From Oscillospiraceae bacterium (GTDB lineage: Bacteria > Bacillota > Clostridia > Oscillospirales > Ruminococcaceae), in contig CAAGJO010000007.1 of assembly GCA_900770285.1 (NCBI GenBank), positions 1-64,000 on the forward strand: a DNA stretch of 64,000 nucleotides. The letters run 5' to 3'. Every line of letters begins with the position of its first letter. The first letter of the stretch is position 1. The notes below the pieces were generated by a model, which worked only from the letters and a program-made list of their open reading frames with translations, was not told the origin of the DNA and made no database searches. Positions 25,769 through 34,210 of this stretch are shown here, one piece after another. The position numbers and the translations under genes were made by a program.

Positions 25769-25894
25769 CTTTTCAGTTTTCCTTTCTCTGTTTTTTCTCA
25801 ATTCGGGGTCGTAGGGGCAGCGCCCTCTGCCAAGCTATGCATCATGTAAAAGTCGCTATGCGCGCCCACATGATACCGTGCTTGCTGGGAGTGA

Positions 25895-25962
25895 GAACGC
25901 CCCTCCGGTGCGTTCATTTATCCCGAGCCTTTTGGCTCGGTCATTTTTCTCGTTTTCGAGAA
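25895..25962. other. Hairpin cluster upstream of mobC; candidate oriT
   Basis: Three inverted repeats follow one another: GAACGC with GCGTTC (25895-25915), CCGAGCC with GGCTCGG (25923-25940), and TTCTCG with CGAGAA (25947-25962). They lie between the mobC start and the divergent genes, where transfer origins usually lie. I see no convincing gene in the rest of 25769-26190. Confidence 0.4.
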
Positions 25963-26190
25963 TTGGAGCTGTGCGACTTTCTCTATTTCGTCGCTCTCCA
26001 TAATCAATATAGCGCACAGTTCAGCCCTCGTCAATATCATTCTGAAAATATTTCATGGCAAGCAAAAAATCCCCGGTCAAAATGACTAATCGCATAAATA
26101 GCGAAATAGCGTACTTTTCAATTTTAGAAGTCGAAAATTCCTCGGTTGAATTTCCCGGATTATCCCATAAAAGTTTGTGCGCATTGCGGC

Positions 26191-26231
26191 TTGTATTTTA
26201 GATGTAGAGCGCGCTATAATGTGATCATAGC
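26191..26231 (+). promoter_or_regulatory. Promoter with GCTAT-N9-ATAGC operator (copy 1)
   Basis: TTGTAT (26191-26196), 18 nt, TATAAT (26215-26220). The -10 box is embedded in the inverted repeat GCTATAATGTGATCATAGC (26213-26231). A near copy stands before the recombinase gene at 27101. Confidence 0.7.
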
Positions 26232-26295
26232 AGGTCGGCTCTTGTCACTTGGTGCTGACTTGCTCAGGACAAAAATGAAAGGTCGTGATTTTTGA

Positions 26296-26640
26296 ATGGG
26301 TATCTATACAGAGAAAAGAGAACAGCTCACTCTGAAGATCAAAGTTTTGGAAAAGCGTATCGCAAGTGATACGGCTAAGAAGAAAACGCTTGAGGATAAG
26401 CTTAAAGAAGTTTCCCGTCTTGCTATGGCAGAGGAGTACAACTGCAAACCCAGAGAGCTTGACGAGATCATCAACTCGGAACATCAGCTTTTGGAGAAAC
26501 TGAGAGCAAGCGGTTTGTCCGATGAGGATTTGCTGAAACTTGTCAGCGGTGGAAATGATGATAACAGTATTTCACATTCTGACAAAGATGAGGACGATGA
26601 TATTTCGTTCTATGACAATTCAAATGTTGACGAGGATTAA
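26296..26640 (+). CDS. Coiled-coil protein of the mobile element
   Basis: A 114-residue protein. Residues 5-45 form a charged heptad-like helix (EKREQLTLKIKVLEKRI, KKKTLEDKLKEV), and the C-terminus is very acidic (SHSDKDEDDDISFYDNSNVDED). No family is assigned. It lies between the promoter with the shared operator and tnpW, so an accessory role in the element is likely. The ribosome site is weak: AAAGG lies 15 bases before the ATG. Confidence 0.65.
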   Translation: MGIYTEKREQLTLKIKVLEKRIASDTAKKKTLEDKLKEVSRLAMAEEYNCKPRELDEIINSEHQLLEKLRASGLSDEDLLKLVSGGNDDNSISHSDKDEDDDISFYDNSNVDED

Positions 26641-26666
26641 AAAACTTCGTCAACAAAAAAACATAG

Positions 26667-26714
26667 CCGTAAAATACTCAGTCGGCTCAAAACACTGAGC
26701 CGATCTTACGGCTG
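26667..26714 (+). terminator. Imperfect hairpin between the coiled-coil gene and tnpW
   Basis: AGCCGTAA and CAGTCGGCTC on the left pair with GAGCCGATC and TTACGGCT on the right. There is no strong T run, so it could be a regulatory hairpin rather than a terminator. Confidence 0.4.
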
Positions 26715-26793
26715 TTATGAGGGTGAAAGATAGAAAGCGAAGCCCTCGGCTCTAAAGCATAGAGACAGAGAAGCTAAAGGAGTAAAATTCGCT

Positions 26794-26991
26794 ATGAACA
26801 AAAACACTACTGCCGTAGAGAAAGGAAGGGCAGAAACAACTTTTAACAGAACGTCCGAATACAAGATTGGGCATACCCTTTATACGGTGACTACCGTATT
26901 CAACTCTGCTTCAAAGGAAAAGCTTTCAGATATTCTGAAAAGGCTGATTATTCGTGAGAGTGAAAAACTCCTCGGTGAATCCAGACGATAA
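26794..26991 (+). CDS. tnpW: TnpW-like transposon protein
   Basis: A 65-residue protein matching the transposon-encoded TnpW group (YKIGHTLYTVTTVFNSASKEKLSDILKRLI), short proteins found next to TnpX-type serine recombinases in Tn4451-like elements. Function is unknown. It has an AAAGGAG ribosome site. The 150 bases before it hold an imperfect inverted stretch (AGCCGTAAAATACTCAGTCGGCTC, then GAGCCGATCTTACGGCT), perhaps a terminator. Confidence 0.75.
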   Translation: MNKNTTAVEKGRAETTFNRTSEYKIGHTLYTVTTVFNSASKEKLSDILKRLIIRESEKLLGESRR

Positions 26992-27030
26992 CCTTAGAAG
27001 CAGGCTGTGTAAGATTGGCATTTCGGCGCA

Positions 27031-27070
27031 TTGTATTTATTTCCGGTGCGCGCTATAATGATAACATAGC
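27031..27070 (+). promoter_or_regulatory. Promoter with GCTAT-N9-ATAGC operator (copy 2)
   Basis: TTGTAT (27031-27036), 17 nt, TATAAT (27054-27059) within GCTATAATGATAACATAGC (27052-27070). It has the same layout as the copy at 26191-26231. Confidence 0.7.
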
Positions 27071-27100
27071 TTGCTGTATCTGTCGGAAAGAGAGGTTAAT

Positions 27101-28731
27101 ATGACAGACAAGATAACAGCATTATATTGCAGGCTCTCCCAGGACGATATGTTACAGGGTGAAAGCAATAGTATAACAAACCAGAAGACTATTCTTAAGA
27201 AATACGCTGACGACAACGGATTCAGGAACACAGTTTTCTATGTTGATGACGGAGTGTCCGGAACAACCTTCGAGCGTGACGGTTTTAAGGCGATGATGGC
27301 TGACATTGAGGGCGGCAAGGTTGGAACGGTGATTACCAAAGACCTTTCAAGGCTCGGTCGTGATTATCTGAAAACTGGCGAGTACATTGAAATCATTTTC
27401 CCTGATTATGATGTTCGCTACATTGCAATAAATGACGGAGTGGATACCCTCAAAAGTGAAAACGAGTTGATGGCGTTCAAGAACATTTTTAATGACTGGT
27501 ACGCTCGTGATACAAGTAAGAAGATTCGAGCTGTTTTCAAGGCTAAGGGACAGTCGGGCAAACCGCTTTCCTATCCGATTTACGGTTACAAAAAGTCGGA
27601 AACGGATAAGAACCTGTGGGTGATCGATGATGAGCCGCCAAAGTGGTTCGTAAGATTTTTCGTCTTTGCATTGAGGGTTACGGTCCGACACAAATTGCTC
27701 GTATTCTTACGGAGAAAGGCATTCCCACACCTACCGCCTACGCATTATTACAAGGCAGAGACAATGGTCACAAAAACGCAAAACTTAACCGTTGGGATCA
27801 GAAAACGGTTGCAGGTATTCTTGAAAAGCCTGAATATGCCGGTCATACTGTGAATTTCAGAACTCGCAGAAAATCATACAAGAACAAAAAGAAGATTACT
27901 GTTCCTAAAGATGAATGGCTTATCTTTGAAAATACTCACGAGCCTATCGTAACCCAACAAGAATTTGATCTGGTGCAGGAACTTCGCAAGAACAAGCGCA
28001 GACCGACTAAACACGAAGAAGTAAATCCCTTTTCGGGTATGGTCTACTGCGCTGACTGCGGAAAGAAAATGTATCTGTGCCGTGCAACAAGTCTGACCGC
28101 TGATCAGGAGCATATGAAGTGTTCCACTTATGCTTCGGATAAAGACAGCTGTTCTGCACATTTCATAAGAACAATTGTATTGAAAGAAATTGTCCTGAAC
28201 GAATTGAATAATCTGCTTGTTGCTGTTAAGGAAAACGAGGACGAGTTTGTGCAGGCGGCTATGGATAACTCCGTTCAGAAGCAGTCCACGGAACTTTCTA
28301 AGGCAAAGAAAGCTCTGAAACAGTCTGAGAAGCGTATCGCTGAACTTGACAGACTTTTCACAAGGCTCTATGAGGACAATGTATCGGGAAAGATCTCTGA
28401 TAAACGCTTTGCTATGATGTCATCAGAGTATGAGGACGAACAACAGAAGCTTAAAGCTACAGTTTCCGAGCTAAGTACCTTTATCGACTCCGCTGAGCAG
28501 AAATCGGCTGACGTGACTGCTTTCATAAACGTGGTTAAGAAATATGAGCATATCACTGAGCTTACACCTGAGATAATGCACGAAATAATCGAAAAGATTG
28601 TGGTTCACGCTCCCGACAAGTCCAGCGGTCACAGAACTCAGCAAATCGACATTTACTACCGATTTGATGTCGCTGTTTCATCTGCCGTTGCTGACAGCAG
28701 GAAATATGACAAAAAAAGAAAGGCTGCGTAG
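27101..28731 (+). pseudogene. TnpX-like large serine recombinase, frameshifted
   Basis: The resolvase domain (ALYCRLSQDD with the nucleophile Ser, then DDGVSGTTFERDGF and TKDLSRLGRDYL) runs in frame from ATG 27101 to about 27634. One base is missing in the codon at 27635. The protein continues in the other frame as AKVVRKIFRLCIEGYGPTQIA, with the recombinase domain, a zinc ribbon (CADCGKKM, CSTYASDKDSC) and a C-terminal coiled coil to 28731. Restored length is about 540 residues. Start at 27101 follows AGAGAGG. The frame break predicts an inactive element recombinase, unless it is a sequencing error. Confidence 0.85.
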
Positions 28732-28744
28732 GGTATTCTACGCA
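28725..28744 (+). terminator. Hairpin at the end of the recombinase gene
   Basis: TGCGTAG with CTACGCA around a 6-base loop. The stop codon is inside the stem, and a weak T run follows. Confidence 0.5.
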
Positions 28745-28816
28745 ACCTTTCATACAAATCATTAAAACTTCTTTATGAGTATCCGTCTTTAGGAGCGAGC
28801 CTTTTTGTATTACCAA

Positions 28817-31210
28817 TTATTTCTTCTTTTTAGTAACAACTACTGCAACACCTGCAAGTGCAACACCTACGAGTGCCAAAGCAGAAACACCGGTATTTGT
28901 TGATGCATCATTGCTTCCTGTGGATGAACCGCCGCTTGTGCTTCCACCAGTTGTGCTTCCGCCGTTATTAGCGCTTCCGCCGTTATTGTTGTTTCCGGCA
29001 TTATTAGCACTGCCGTTATTGTCAGCATTTGAATCTGCATTACTTGACGCATCAGTATCAGAAGTTTTGTCTGAATCATCAGCATCAGCATCGCTATCTG
29101 CTGAATCTACCTTTGAATCTGCATTGGAATCAGCATTTGTATCTACAAAGTTAGCAGTAAGAACTGTATTAGCTGTTCCAAGAGTATATTCAAATTCAGC
29201 CTCTTTGCTTACTTCATTTCCGTTAGCATCTGTCCAATTAACAAATGCATATCCTTCGTTAGGTGTAGCTGTACATGTGAATTTTGTTCCTGCTGCATAC
29301 AAGCCGTCTTCTTCACTTGTTTGACCGTCGCTGTAAACTACATTTCCGTCAGCGTCTTTTGCTACAACACTCTTAATAGCATATCCAGGACCTGTCTTCT
29401 TATCTGAGTCACCATAGTTCTGGAATGCAATTGCGAAACATGGATCCTTGACTGCGAGATCTTCATCAGTGATAAGAGGTTCTTCATATGTAGCTGTAAT
29501 TACAAAATCGTTTCCAACCTGCTGAACTGTGATTCCATCATCATTATCGCCTGAAACATTAACCTTCCATATCAACTGTTCCCATCCGCCGTTTACAGAA
29601 TAAACGATAGAACCTGTTGTATGAGCCTTTGTATATTTACCGTCTTCGCCCTTAGCACCGGTAATTGTCATAGTAATAGATCTGATAGACTTAAGAACTT
29701 CATCTCCTGAATTATCTGTGTAAATAGCACCATCCTGTGCTCCTCCTCTGATAATTCTCTTAACAAGTGTAGTTCCGTTACCCTGCCAGTTTGCATCGAG
29801 AAGAGTTGCATCAATTTTAGCATCTCTTACTTTTGTTCCTTCATCAGGTGTAAGTTCAAGCTGCTCAACGACTTCACCGGATTTTGTAAAGCCTGCCTGT
29901 CCGCCTTTACCAGCCTGTACTTCAAATGAATATTTAGCGTTTGGATCTACAGACTCATCTGTCACGCTTGAAGAATCAGCAGTGCTGTCAGCATCGCTTG
30001 AAGCTTCTGAATCACTTGAAGACTCAACTGCACTTGAAGCTTCAACTTCGCTTGAAGCTTCTGCCACACTTGAAGACTCAACTTCACTTGAAACTTCTGC
30101 ATCACTTGAAGATTCAACAGGATGATTGTATTCAACCTTAAAGTTGCTGATTGTAAGTTCAGTATTTGCATTCATGAATGAGCACTGAACCAATGGCTCA
30201 ACACCGTCTGCAAGACCATTTAAAGGTTCAAATGTAAGTGTTTCTGTGCTTGGTGTTCCATTAAGAGCCACTTCTTCCTTTTCCCAGGCATTGTTGCCAT
30301 TATTGCCGCCAAGTGAAAGTGTAGCCCAGTCATTGTGTGTAATATCAACTGAAACTGACTTTACATCTGAATAATCAGATATAGGGAGAATTTCTTTGGT
30401 AAGCTTAAAGTCTGCACTTTCGCCAGGGTCACCGTTAGGTTTGCTTGAAACATATGTATATGTACCGTCGCCGTTATCAACCCACTGATCAAATACAGGA
30501 GCATTGTAATCTCCGGTGATTTCTACTGATGTAATAACAGCGTCCTGTCCCTTAATGCAAAGCTCTTTCATTTCTCTAATAGCCGTATAATATGAATAAG
30601 AATCATCATCTTCACATTCATATGCAGTACTCATGTCAACTATGAGTTTGCCGTCCTCAGGATTGCTCATATCTACAGAGAAACCCGGAATCTCAGCATC
30701 TGCAAGATCTGCAGGATCATCAATTTCATCAGGTTCATATAAATCGTCTACAACAAACCATTCTCCTGCTGTATTCTGACCCAGATGAGCAGCTGATACA
30801 AGTGCAGTCCATGCCCAGGCATCGCCAAGTTTGCCTACAACCTGAAAAGCTGTATCAAGATTAGCTGTTTTAGCTGTTTTTGATTTGTATGATGGCTCTG
30901 TCTGTTTGAAGTGAACTATCAGCTTTGAGCCTTCCTTCCAATATGCAGGTGCCTGAACGCCCTTAGAACCGGCTGTTTCACCGTCGCCTCCGACACCGTC
31001 ACAAATAACCATTGTGTTGTCGAATGTTTTTACATAATCGTTACCGGCAGAAGTCTGTCCTTTAACAACGTTAAGTTCAAAAGGAGTACTAGATTCCCAC
31101 AAAGTTTTTGTAGTATCTGCTGCTGAAGAAGTTATTGTAGCAACTGACGCGAATGTAGTAGCTGCTAATGCACCGGATACCACGCCGGCAAGTATTTTCT
31201 TTAGTCTCAC
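28817..31210 (-). CDS. Large secreted surface protein with Ser-rich linkers and C-terminal anchor
   Basis: A 797-residue protein. A signal peptide (LKKILAGVVSGALAATTFASV...) is followed by a beta-rich domain, a Ser/Glu/Asp/Ala repeat linker (about residues 375-425, units like ASSEVESSS), a second beta-rich domain (about 430-590), an InlB-repeat-like segment with FTCTATPNEGYAFVNWTDANGNEV, then Asp/Ser- and Gly/Asn-rich linkers. It ends NTGVSALALVGVALAGVAVVV plus four Lys, a sorting-like anchor without LPXTG. The binding target is unknown, possibly glycans. GTG at 31210 is chosen as start because GGAGG lies 8 bases before it. Confidence 0.85.
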   Translation of the reverse strand: MRLKKILAGVVSGALAATTFASVATITSSAADTTKTLWESSTPFELNVVKGQTSAGNDYVKTFDNTMVICDGVGGDGETAGSKGVQAPAYWKEGSKLIVHFKQTEPSYKSKTAKTANLDTAFQVVGKLGDAWAWTALVSAAHLGQNTAGEWFVVDDLYEPDEIDDPADLADAEIPGFSVDMSNPEDGKLIVDMSTAYECEDDDSYSYYTAIREMKELCIKGQDAVITSVEITGDYNAPVFDQWVDNGDGTYTYVSSKPNGDPGESADFKLTKEILPISDYSDVKSVSVDITHNDWATLSLGGNNGNNAWEKEEVALNGTPSTETLTFEPLNGLADGVEPLVQCSFMNANTELTISNFKVEYNHPVESSSDAEVSSEVESSSVAEASSEVEASSAVESSSDSEASSDADSTADSSSVTDESVDPNAKYSFEVQAGKGGQAGFTKSGEVVEQLELTPDEGTKVRDAKIDATLLDANWQGNGTTLVKRIIRGGAQDGAIYTDNSGDEVLKSIRSITMTITGAKGEDGKYTKAHTTGSIVYSVNGGWEQLIWKVNVSGDNDDGITVQQVGNDFVITATYEEPLITDEDLAVKDPCFAIAFQNYGDSDKKTGPGYAIKSVVAKDADGNVVYSDGQTSEEDGLYAAGTKFTCTATPNEGYAFVNWTDANGNEVSKEAEFEYTLGTANTVLTANFVDTNADSNADSKVDSADSDADADDSDKTSDTDASSNADSNADNNGSANNAGNNNNGGSANNGGSTTGGSTSGGSSTGSNDASTNTGVSALALVGVALAGVAVVVTKKKK

Positions 31211-31397
31211 TTTATTACCTCCAATAAAATAATTTTTTATCACATACTATACAAAAAATATAATATATAACTACAATAATAATAACACATATTGCAAATT
31301 TTTTCAATTATACATCTTACACAAATTTGTATAAATCTTTTTAGTAATTTTCCCAATCAATACTTTATAACATCTAAAGCTATCACGGGTAAAACCC

Positions 31398-31426
31398 TTG
31401 ACAAAAGAGGTGAAAAGTGTTATATT
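31398..31426 (+). promoter_or_regulatory. Promoter of the ACT-hom-thrB operon
   Basis: TTGACA (31398-31403), 17 nt, TATATT (31421-31426). The leader is only about 35 bases, too short for a T-box. Confidence 0.75.
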
Positions 31427-31468
31427 TGTTTTTGTGATAAAAACACTTGTTCGTTGGAGGTGGACTTT

Positions 31469-31915
31469 TTGAAAGACAATTCGGGTGAACTTATATTAGT
31501 CGATTCTAACGTTCTTCCCGACATTATTCTGAAGGTGCTTAAAGCAAAGCAAATGCGTGCAACCGGTGAAGCAGCAACTTCGGCAGAAGCCTGCCGTGCC
31601 GTTGGAATATCACGCAGTGCTTACTATAAATATAAAGACTCCGTATTTAATTATGAAGAACGATTCTCGGACAACATGCTGTCTGTATACTGTGTTCTTC
31701 GTGACGAAAAGGGTGTTTTATCGTCAATTATATCAAAGCTTTATGAGTTTAATGCTAATATACTGACAATTAATCAGAATATTCCCATTGATTCTGTGGC
31801 TACAGTTTCGATCTCTCTGAGATTTGATTACAAGACCCATAGCATGTCTGAACTGAAAAACGCATTGATGAATCTTTACGGAGTTGTTGAAGTCAGAATC
31901 ATTTCGGGTGAATAA
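31469..31915 (+). CDS. ACT-domain regulatory protein (UPF0735/PheB-like)
   Basis: A 148-residue protein. An N-terminal helical, HTH-like part (AEACRAVGISRSAYYKYKDSV) is followed by an ACT domain (MLSVYCVLRDEKGVLSSIISKLYEFNANILTIN). ACT domains bind amino acids. The position directly before homoserine dehydrogenase suggests it senses an amino acid of that pathway. The start is TTG at 31469, 8 bases after GGAGG; no ATG fits. Confidence 0.85.
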   Translation: MKDNSGELILVDSNVLPDIILKVLKAKQMRATGEAATSAEACRAVGISRSAYYKYKDSVFNYEERFSDNMLSVYCVLRDEKGVLSSIISKLYEFNANILTINQNIPIDSVATVSISLRFDYKTHSMSELKNALMNLYGVVEVRIISGE

Positions 31916-31960
31916 AATCAAAAATTAGCAAGTTTGTTTTTTAGAAAGGAAAGAATTAAT

Positions 31961-33202
31961 ATGTCTAAAATTGCTGTTATAGGTTTTGGAGTTGTTGGCA
32001 GCGGCACAGTTGAATTATTTGAGAAAAACCGTGAATCTATTTGTGAAAAGGTAGGAAGAGACTGTTCCCTGGGATATATTCTCGATATCAGAGATTTTCC
32101 TGACAGCCCATATGCAGATAAGCTTACAAAAGACTTTGAGCAAATTCTGAACGATGACGAAGTTGAAGTTGTAGCCGAAGTTGTAGGCGGAAATACTTTT
32201 GCCTATGATTACACTAAAAGACTTCTTGAAAAAGGCAAGAGCGTTGTAACCTCAAACAAAGAACTGGTTGCAACTCATGGTGCAGAACTTATAAATATTG
32301 CCCGTCAGCACAACTGCAATTATCTTTTTGAAGCAAGCGTAGGCGGCGGTATTCCTATTTTAAGACCAATTTCAAAATGTCTTGCAGGAAATGAGATTAT
32401 AAAAATAAACGGTATCCTCAACGGTACAACAAACTTTATTTTAACAAAGATGTTCAAGGAACAAATGGACTTTGAAACAGCTTTGAAAATAGCACAGGAT
32501 CTTGGCTATGCCGAACATGATCCTACAGCGGACATTGAAGGATATGACGCATGCAGAAAAGTATGTATTCTTGCATCACTGGCATACGGCAAACAGGTTT
32601 ATCCTGAGCAGGTACATTGTTCAGGCATTTCAAAAATCACTTTGGACGACATGGAATATGCTGAAAATGCAGGATATGCAATTAAGCTTATCGGCAGCGT
32701 CAAGCGTGTAAGCGACGACAAGATCGCAGCTATGGTCTGCCCTCGTCTTGTTCCGAAGAGCAATCTTATTGCATCCGTTGAAGACAACTACAATGCAATC
32801 ACAGTTAACTGTGACGGTGCTGGAGATGTAATGTTCTACGGTCAGGGCGCAGGAAAGCTCCCAACTGCATCAGCAGTAGTTGGTGATATCATTGACTGTC
32901 TTAAACACAAAGACAGACTTCTTCCTATTGATTGGGATGACTGTGATGACAAGGATTATGTTATTCCATACAAGAAAAATGAAACTGCAATGTATATACG
33001 CATAAAAGCTGAAAATGCAGACGAGCTCAAACCTTCAATTTCTGAAATCTTCGGCAAACTCATGTACATTGAACGTGCAGGCAGAGAAGACAACGAACTT
33101 GCATTTATTACTCCGACTATGGTTGAGGAAGAAATAAACGCAGACCTGGAACTTCTTGCAAGAAACTGTGAAATTGCAAGCAAAATAAGACTTTTAGGAT
33201 AA
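31961..33202 (+). CDS. hom: Homoserine dehydrogenase
   Basis: A 413-residue enzyme reducing aspartate semialdehyde to homoserine, the branch point to Thr and Met. The cofactor-binding motif is GFGVVGSGT (residues 8-16), the catalytic region includes VTSNKELVA and GGGIPILRP, then NGTTNFILTKM and the substrate-binding GYDACRKVCILASLA. A C-terminal ACT domain (about residues 345-400) allows feedback by threonine. ATG 31961 follows AAAGGAAAG. It is the second gene of the operon. Confidence 0.96.
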   Translation: MSKIAVIGFGVVGSGTVELFEKNRESICEKVGRDCSLGYILDIRDFPDSPYADKLTKDFEQILNDDEVEVVAEVVGGNTFAYDYTKRLLEKGKSVVTSNKELVATHGAELINIARQHNCNYLFEASVGGGIPILRPISKCLAGNEIIKINGILNGTTNFILTKMFKEQMDFETALKIAQDLGYAEHDPTADIEGYDACRKVCILASLAYGKQVYPEQVHCSGISKITLDDMEYAENAGYAIKLIGSVKRVSDDKIAAMVCPRLVPKSNLIASVEDNYNAITVNCDGAGDVMFYGQGAGKLPTASAVVGDIIDCLKHKDRLLPIDWDDCDDKDYVIPYKKNETAMYIRIKAENADELKPSISEIFGKLMYIERAGREDNELAFITPTMVEEEINADLELLARNCEIASKIRLLG

Positions 33203-33215
33203 TCAGGGCGATAGT

Positions 33216-34112
33216 ATGATACGAATCAGAATACCTGCCACATCGGCAAACTTAGGCGCAGGCTTTGACGCATTGGGACTTGCCCTTAACTTCTACAATT
33301 ACGTGGAAATGGAAGAGAGCGATACTATTGACATTTCCTCAACGGACGGTCTGGACATTCCAACCGACCAAAGCAATTTAATATACATTTCTGCCAAAGA
33401 TCTATACAAGGTATGCGGAAAAGAACTTAAAGGTCTGAAACTGGTACAGACAAACAACATTCCTTTAGCAAGAGGTCTGGGTTCTTCATCAGCCTGCATA
33501 ATTGCGGGTCTGATAGGTGCTAACAAAATGCTTGGCAACCCCCTTTCAAAGGACGATTTAGTTGATCTTTCGGCACAGATAGAAGGTCACCCGGACAACA
33601 CAGCGCCTGCTCTTTTAGGCGGCATTGTAACTGCGGTTTTTGACGGAAGAAAAGTACACTGGGTCAAGCAGGAAGTTTTCACAAAGCTTAAATTTGTGGC
33701 AATTATCCCTGACTTTGAACTCAAGACTGAAAAGGCAAGAGCTTGTCTTCCCAATGAAATACCGAGAAAAGACGCAGTTTACAATCTTTCAAGAGCTGCA
33801 CTTTTTTCAGCATCCTTACTTACAGGAAAGTATGAAAACTTACGCACAGCTGTTGACGACAAACTTCATCAGCCATACCGTATGCCCCTTATCGACCACT
33901 GCAAAGACATATTTGACATGGCATATACTCACGGTGCTTATGCAGTTTATGTTAGCGGCGCAGGTCCTACAATAATGGCTATTGCAGACGAAAGCAACAA
34001 ATATTTTTCAGGCAAGGTGAAATTTTCTCTGGACAACATGGGACTTACAAACTGGCAGGTACACGAACTGAAAATTGACAACGAAGGTACAAAGTTAATT
34101 GAAATTGAATAA
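33216..34112 (+). CDS. thrB: Homoserine kinase
   Basis: A 298-residue GHMP kinase that phosphorylates homoserine in threonine synthesis. It begins with the typical IRIPATSANLGAGFDALGLAL and has the ATP-binding PLARGLGSSSACI (about residues 87-99) and EGHPDNTAPALLGG (about 127-140). A C-terminal GHMP motif is YVSGAGPTIMA. It starts 13 bases after hom and is followed by a strong terminator. Confidence 0.96.
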   Translation: MIRIRIPATSANLGAGFDALGLALNFYNYVEMEESDTIDISSTDGLDIPTDQSNLIYISAKDLYKVCGKELKGLKLVQTNNIPLARGLGSSSACIIAGLIGANKMLGNPLSKDDLVDLSAQIEGHPDNTAPALLGGIVTAVFDGRKVHWVKQEVFTKLKFVAIIPDFELKTEKARACLPNEIPRKDAVYNLSRAALFSASLLTGKYENLRTAVDDKLHQPYRMPLIDHCKDIFDMAYTHGAYAVYVSGAGPTIMAIADESNKYFSGKVKFSLDNMGLTNWQVHELKIDNEGTKLIEIE

Positions 34113-34115
34113 AGC

Positions 34116-34148
34116 AAAAGGCGAACAAAAAGCTGTTCGCCTTTTTTT
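34116..34148 (+). terminator. Intrinsic terminator after thrB
   Basis: Stem AAAAGGCGAACA with TGTTCGCCTTTT, 6-base loop and a run of seven T. Confidence 0.92.
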
Positions 34149-34210
34149 AACGCCTGAACCCGGGTCAGTCTAAGGTATACCATAAGCTTTAATATTACTA
34201 ATTAACGATA

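Larger units (their letters stand above)
12624..28806. mobile_element. Mobile defence island of about 16.2 kb with imperfect terminal inverted repeats
   Basis: The left end (12624-12665) and the reverse complement of the right end (28764-28806) align over about 43 bases: AAAAAG[A/G]CTCGCT at the outer side and GATACTCATA[T/A]AGAAGTTTT inside, with a variable stretch of 9-10 bases between. A TnpX-like serine recombinase remnant lies next to the right end, as in Tn4451-like elements. Cargo is CBASS, a restriction system, a tyrosine recombinase switch, an HTH module and mobilization genes. The boundaries are inferred from this repeat only. Confidence 0.55.

Noticed and set aside
25322..25849. 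A 175-residue plus-strand frame
   Set aside because: Antisense to mobC, which has far better support.
25837..26085. An 82-residue plus-strand frame upstream of mobC
   Set aside because: No ribosome site, odd composition, and it runs through the hairpin cluster; probably chance.
28911..29324. A 137-residue Pro/Leu-rich plus-strand frame
   Set aside because: Antisense shadow of the Ser/Asp/Gly-rich linker in the surface protein.
29980..30130. Short tandem repeats of about 18-30 bases resembling a CRISPR array
   Set aside because: They lie inside a coding frame and encode Ser/Glu/Ala linker repeats; there are no unique spacers of constant length.
31244..31468. T-box or threonine leader before the hom-thrB operon
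   Set aside because: The promoter leaves only about 35 leader bases and no T-box sequence or leader peptide with Thr runs is seen.
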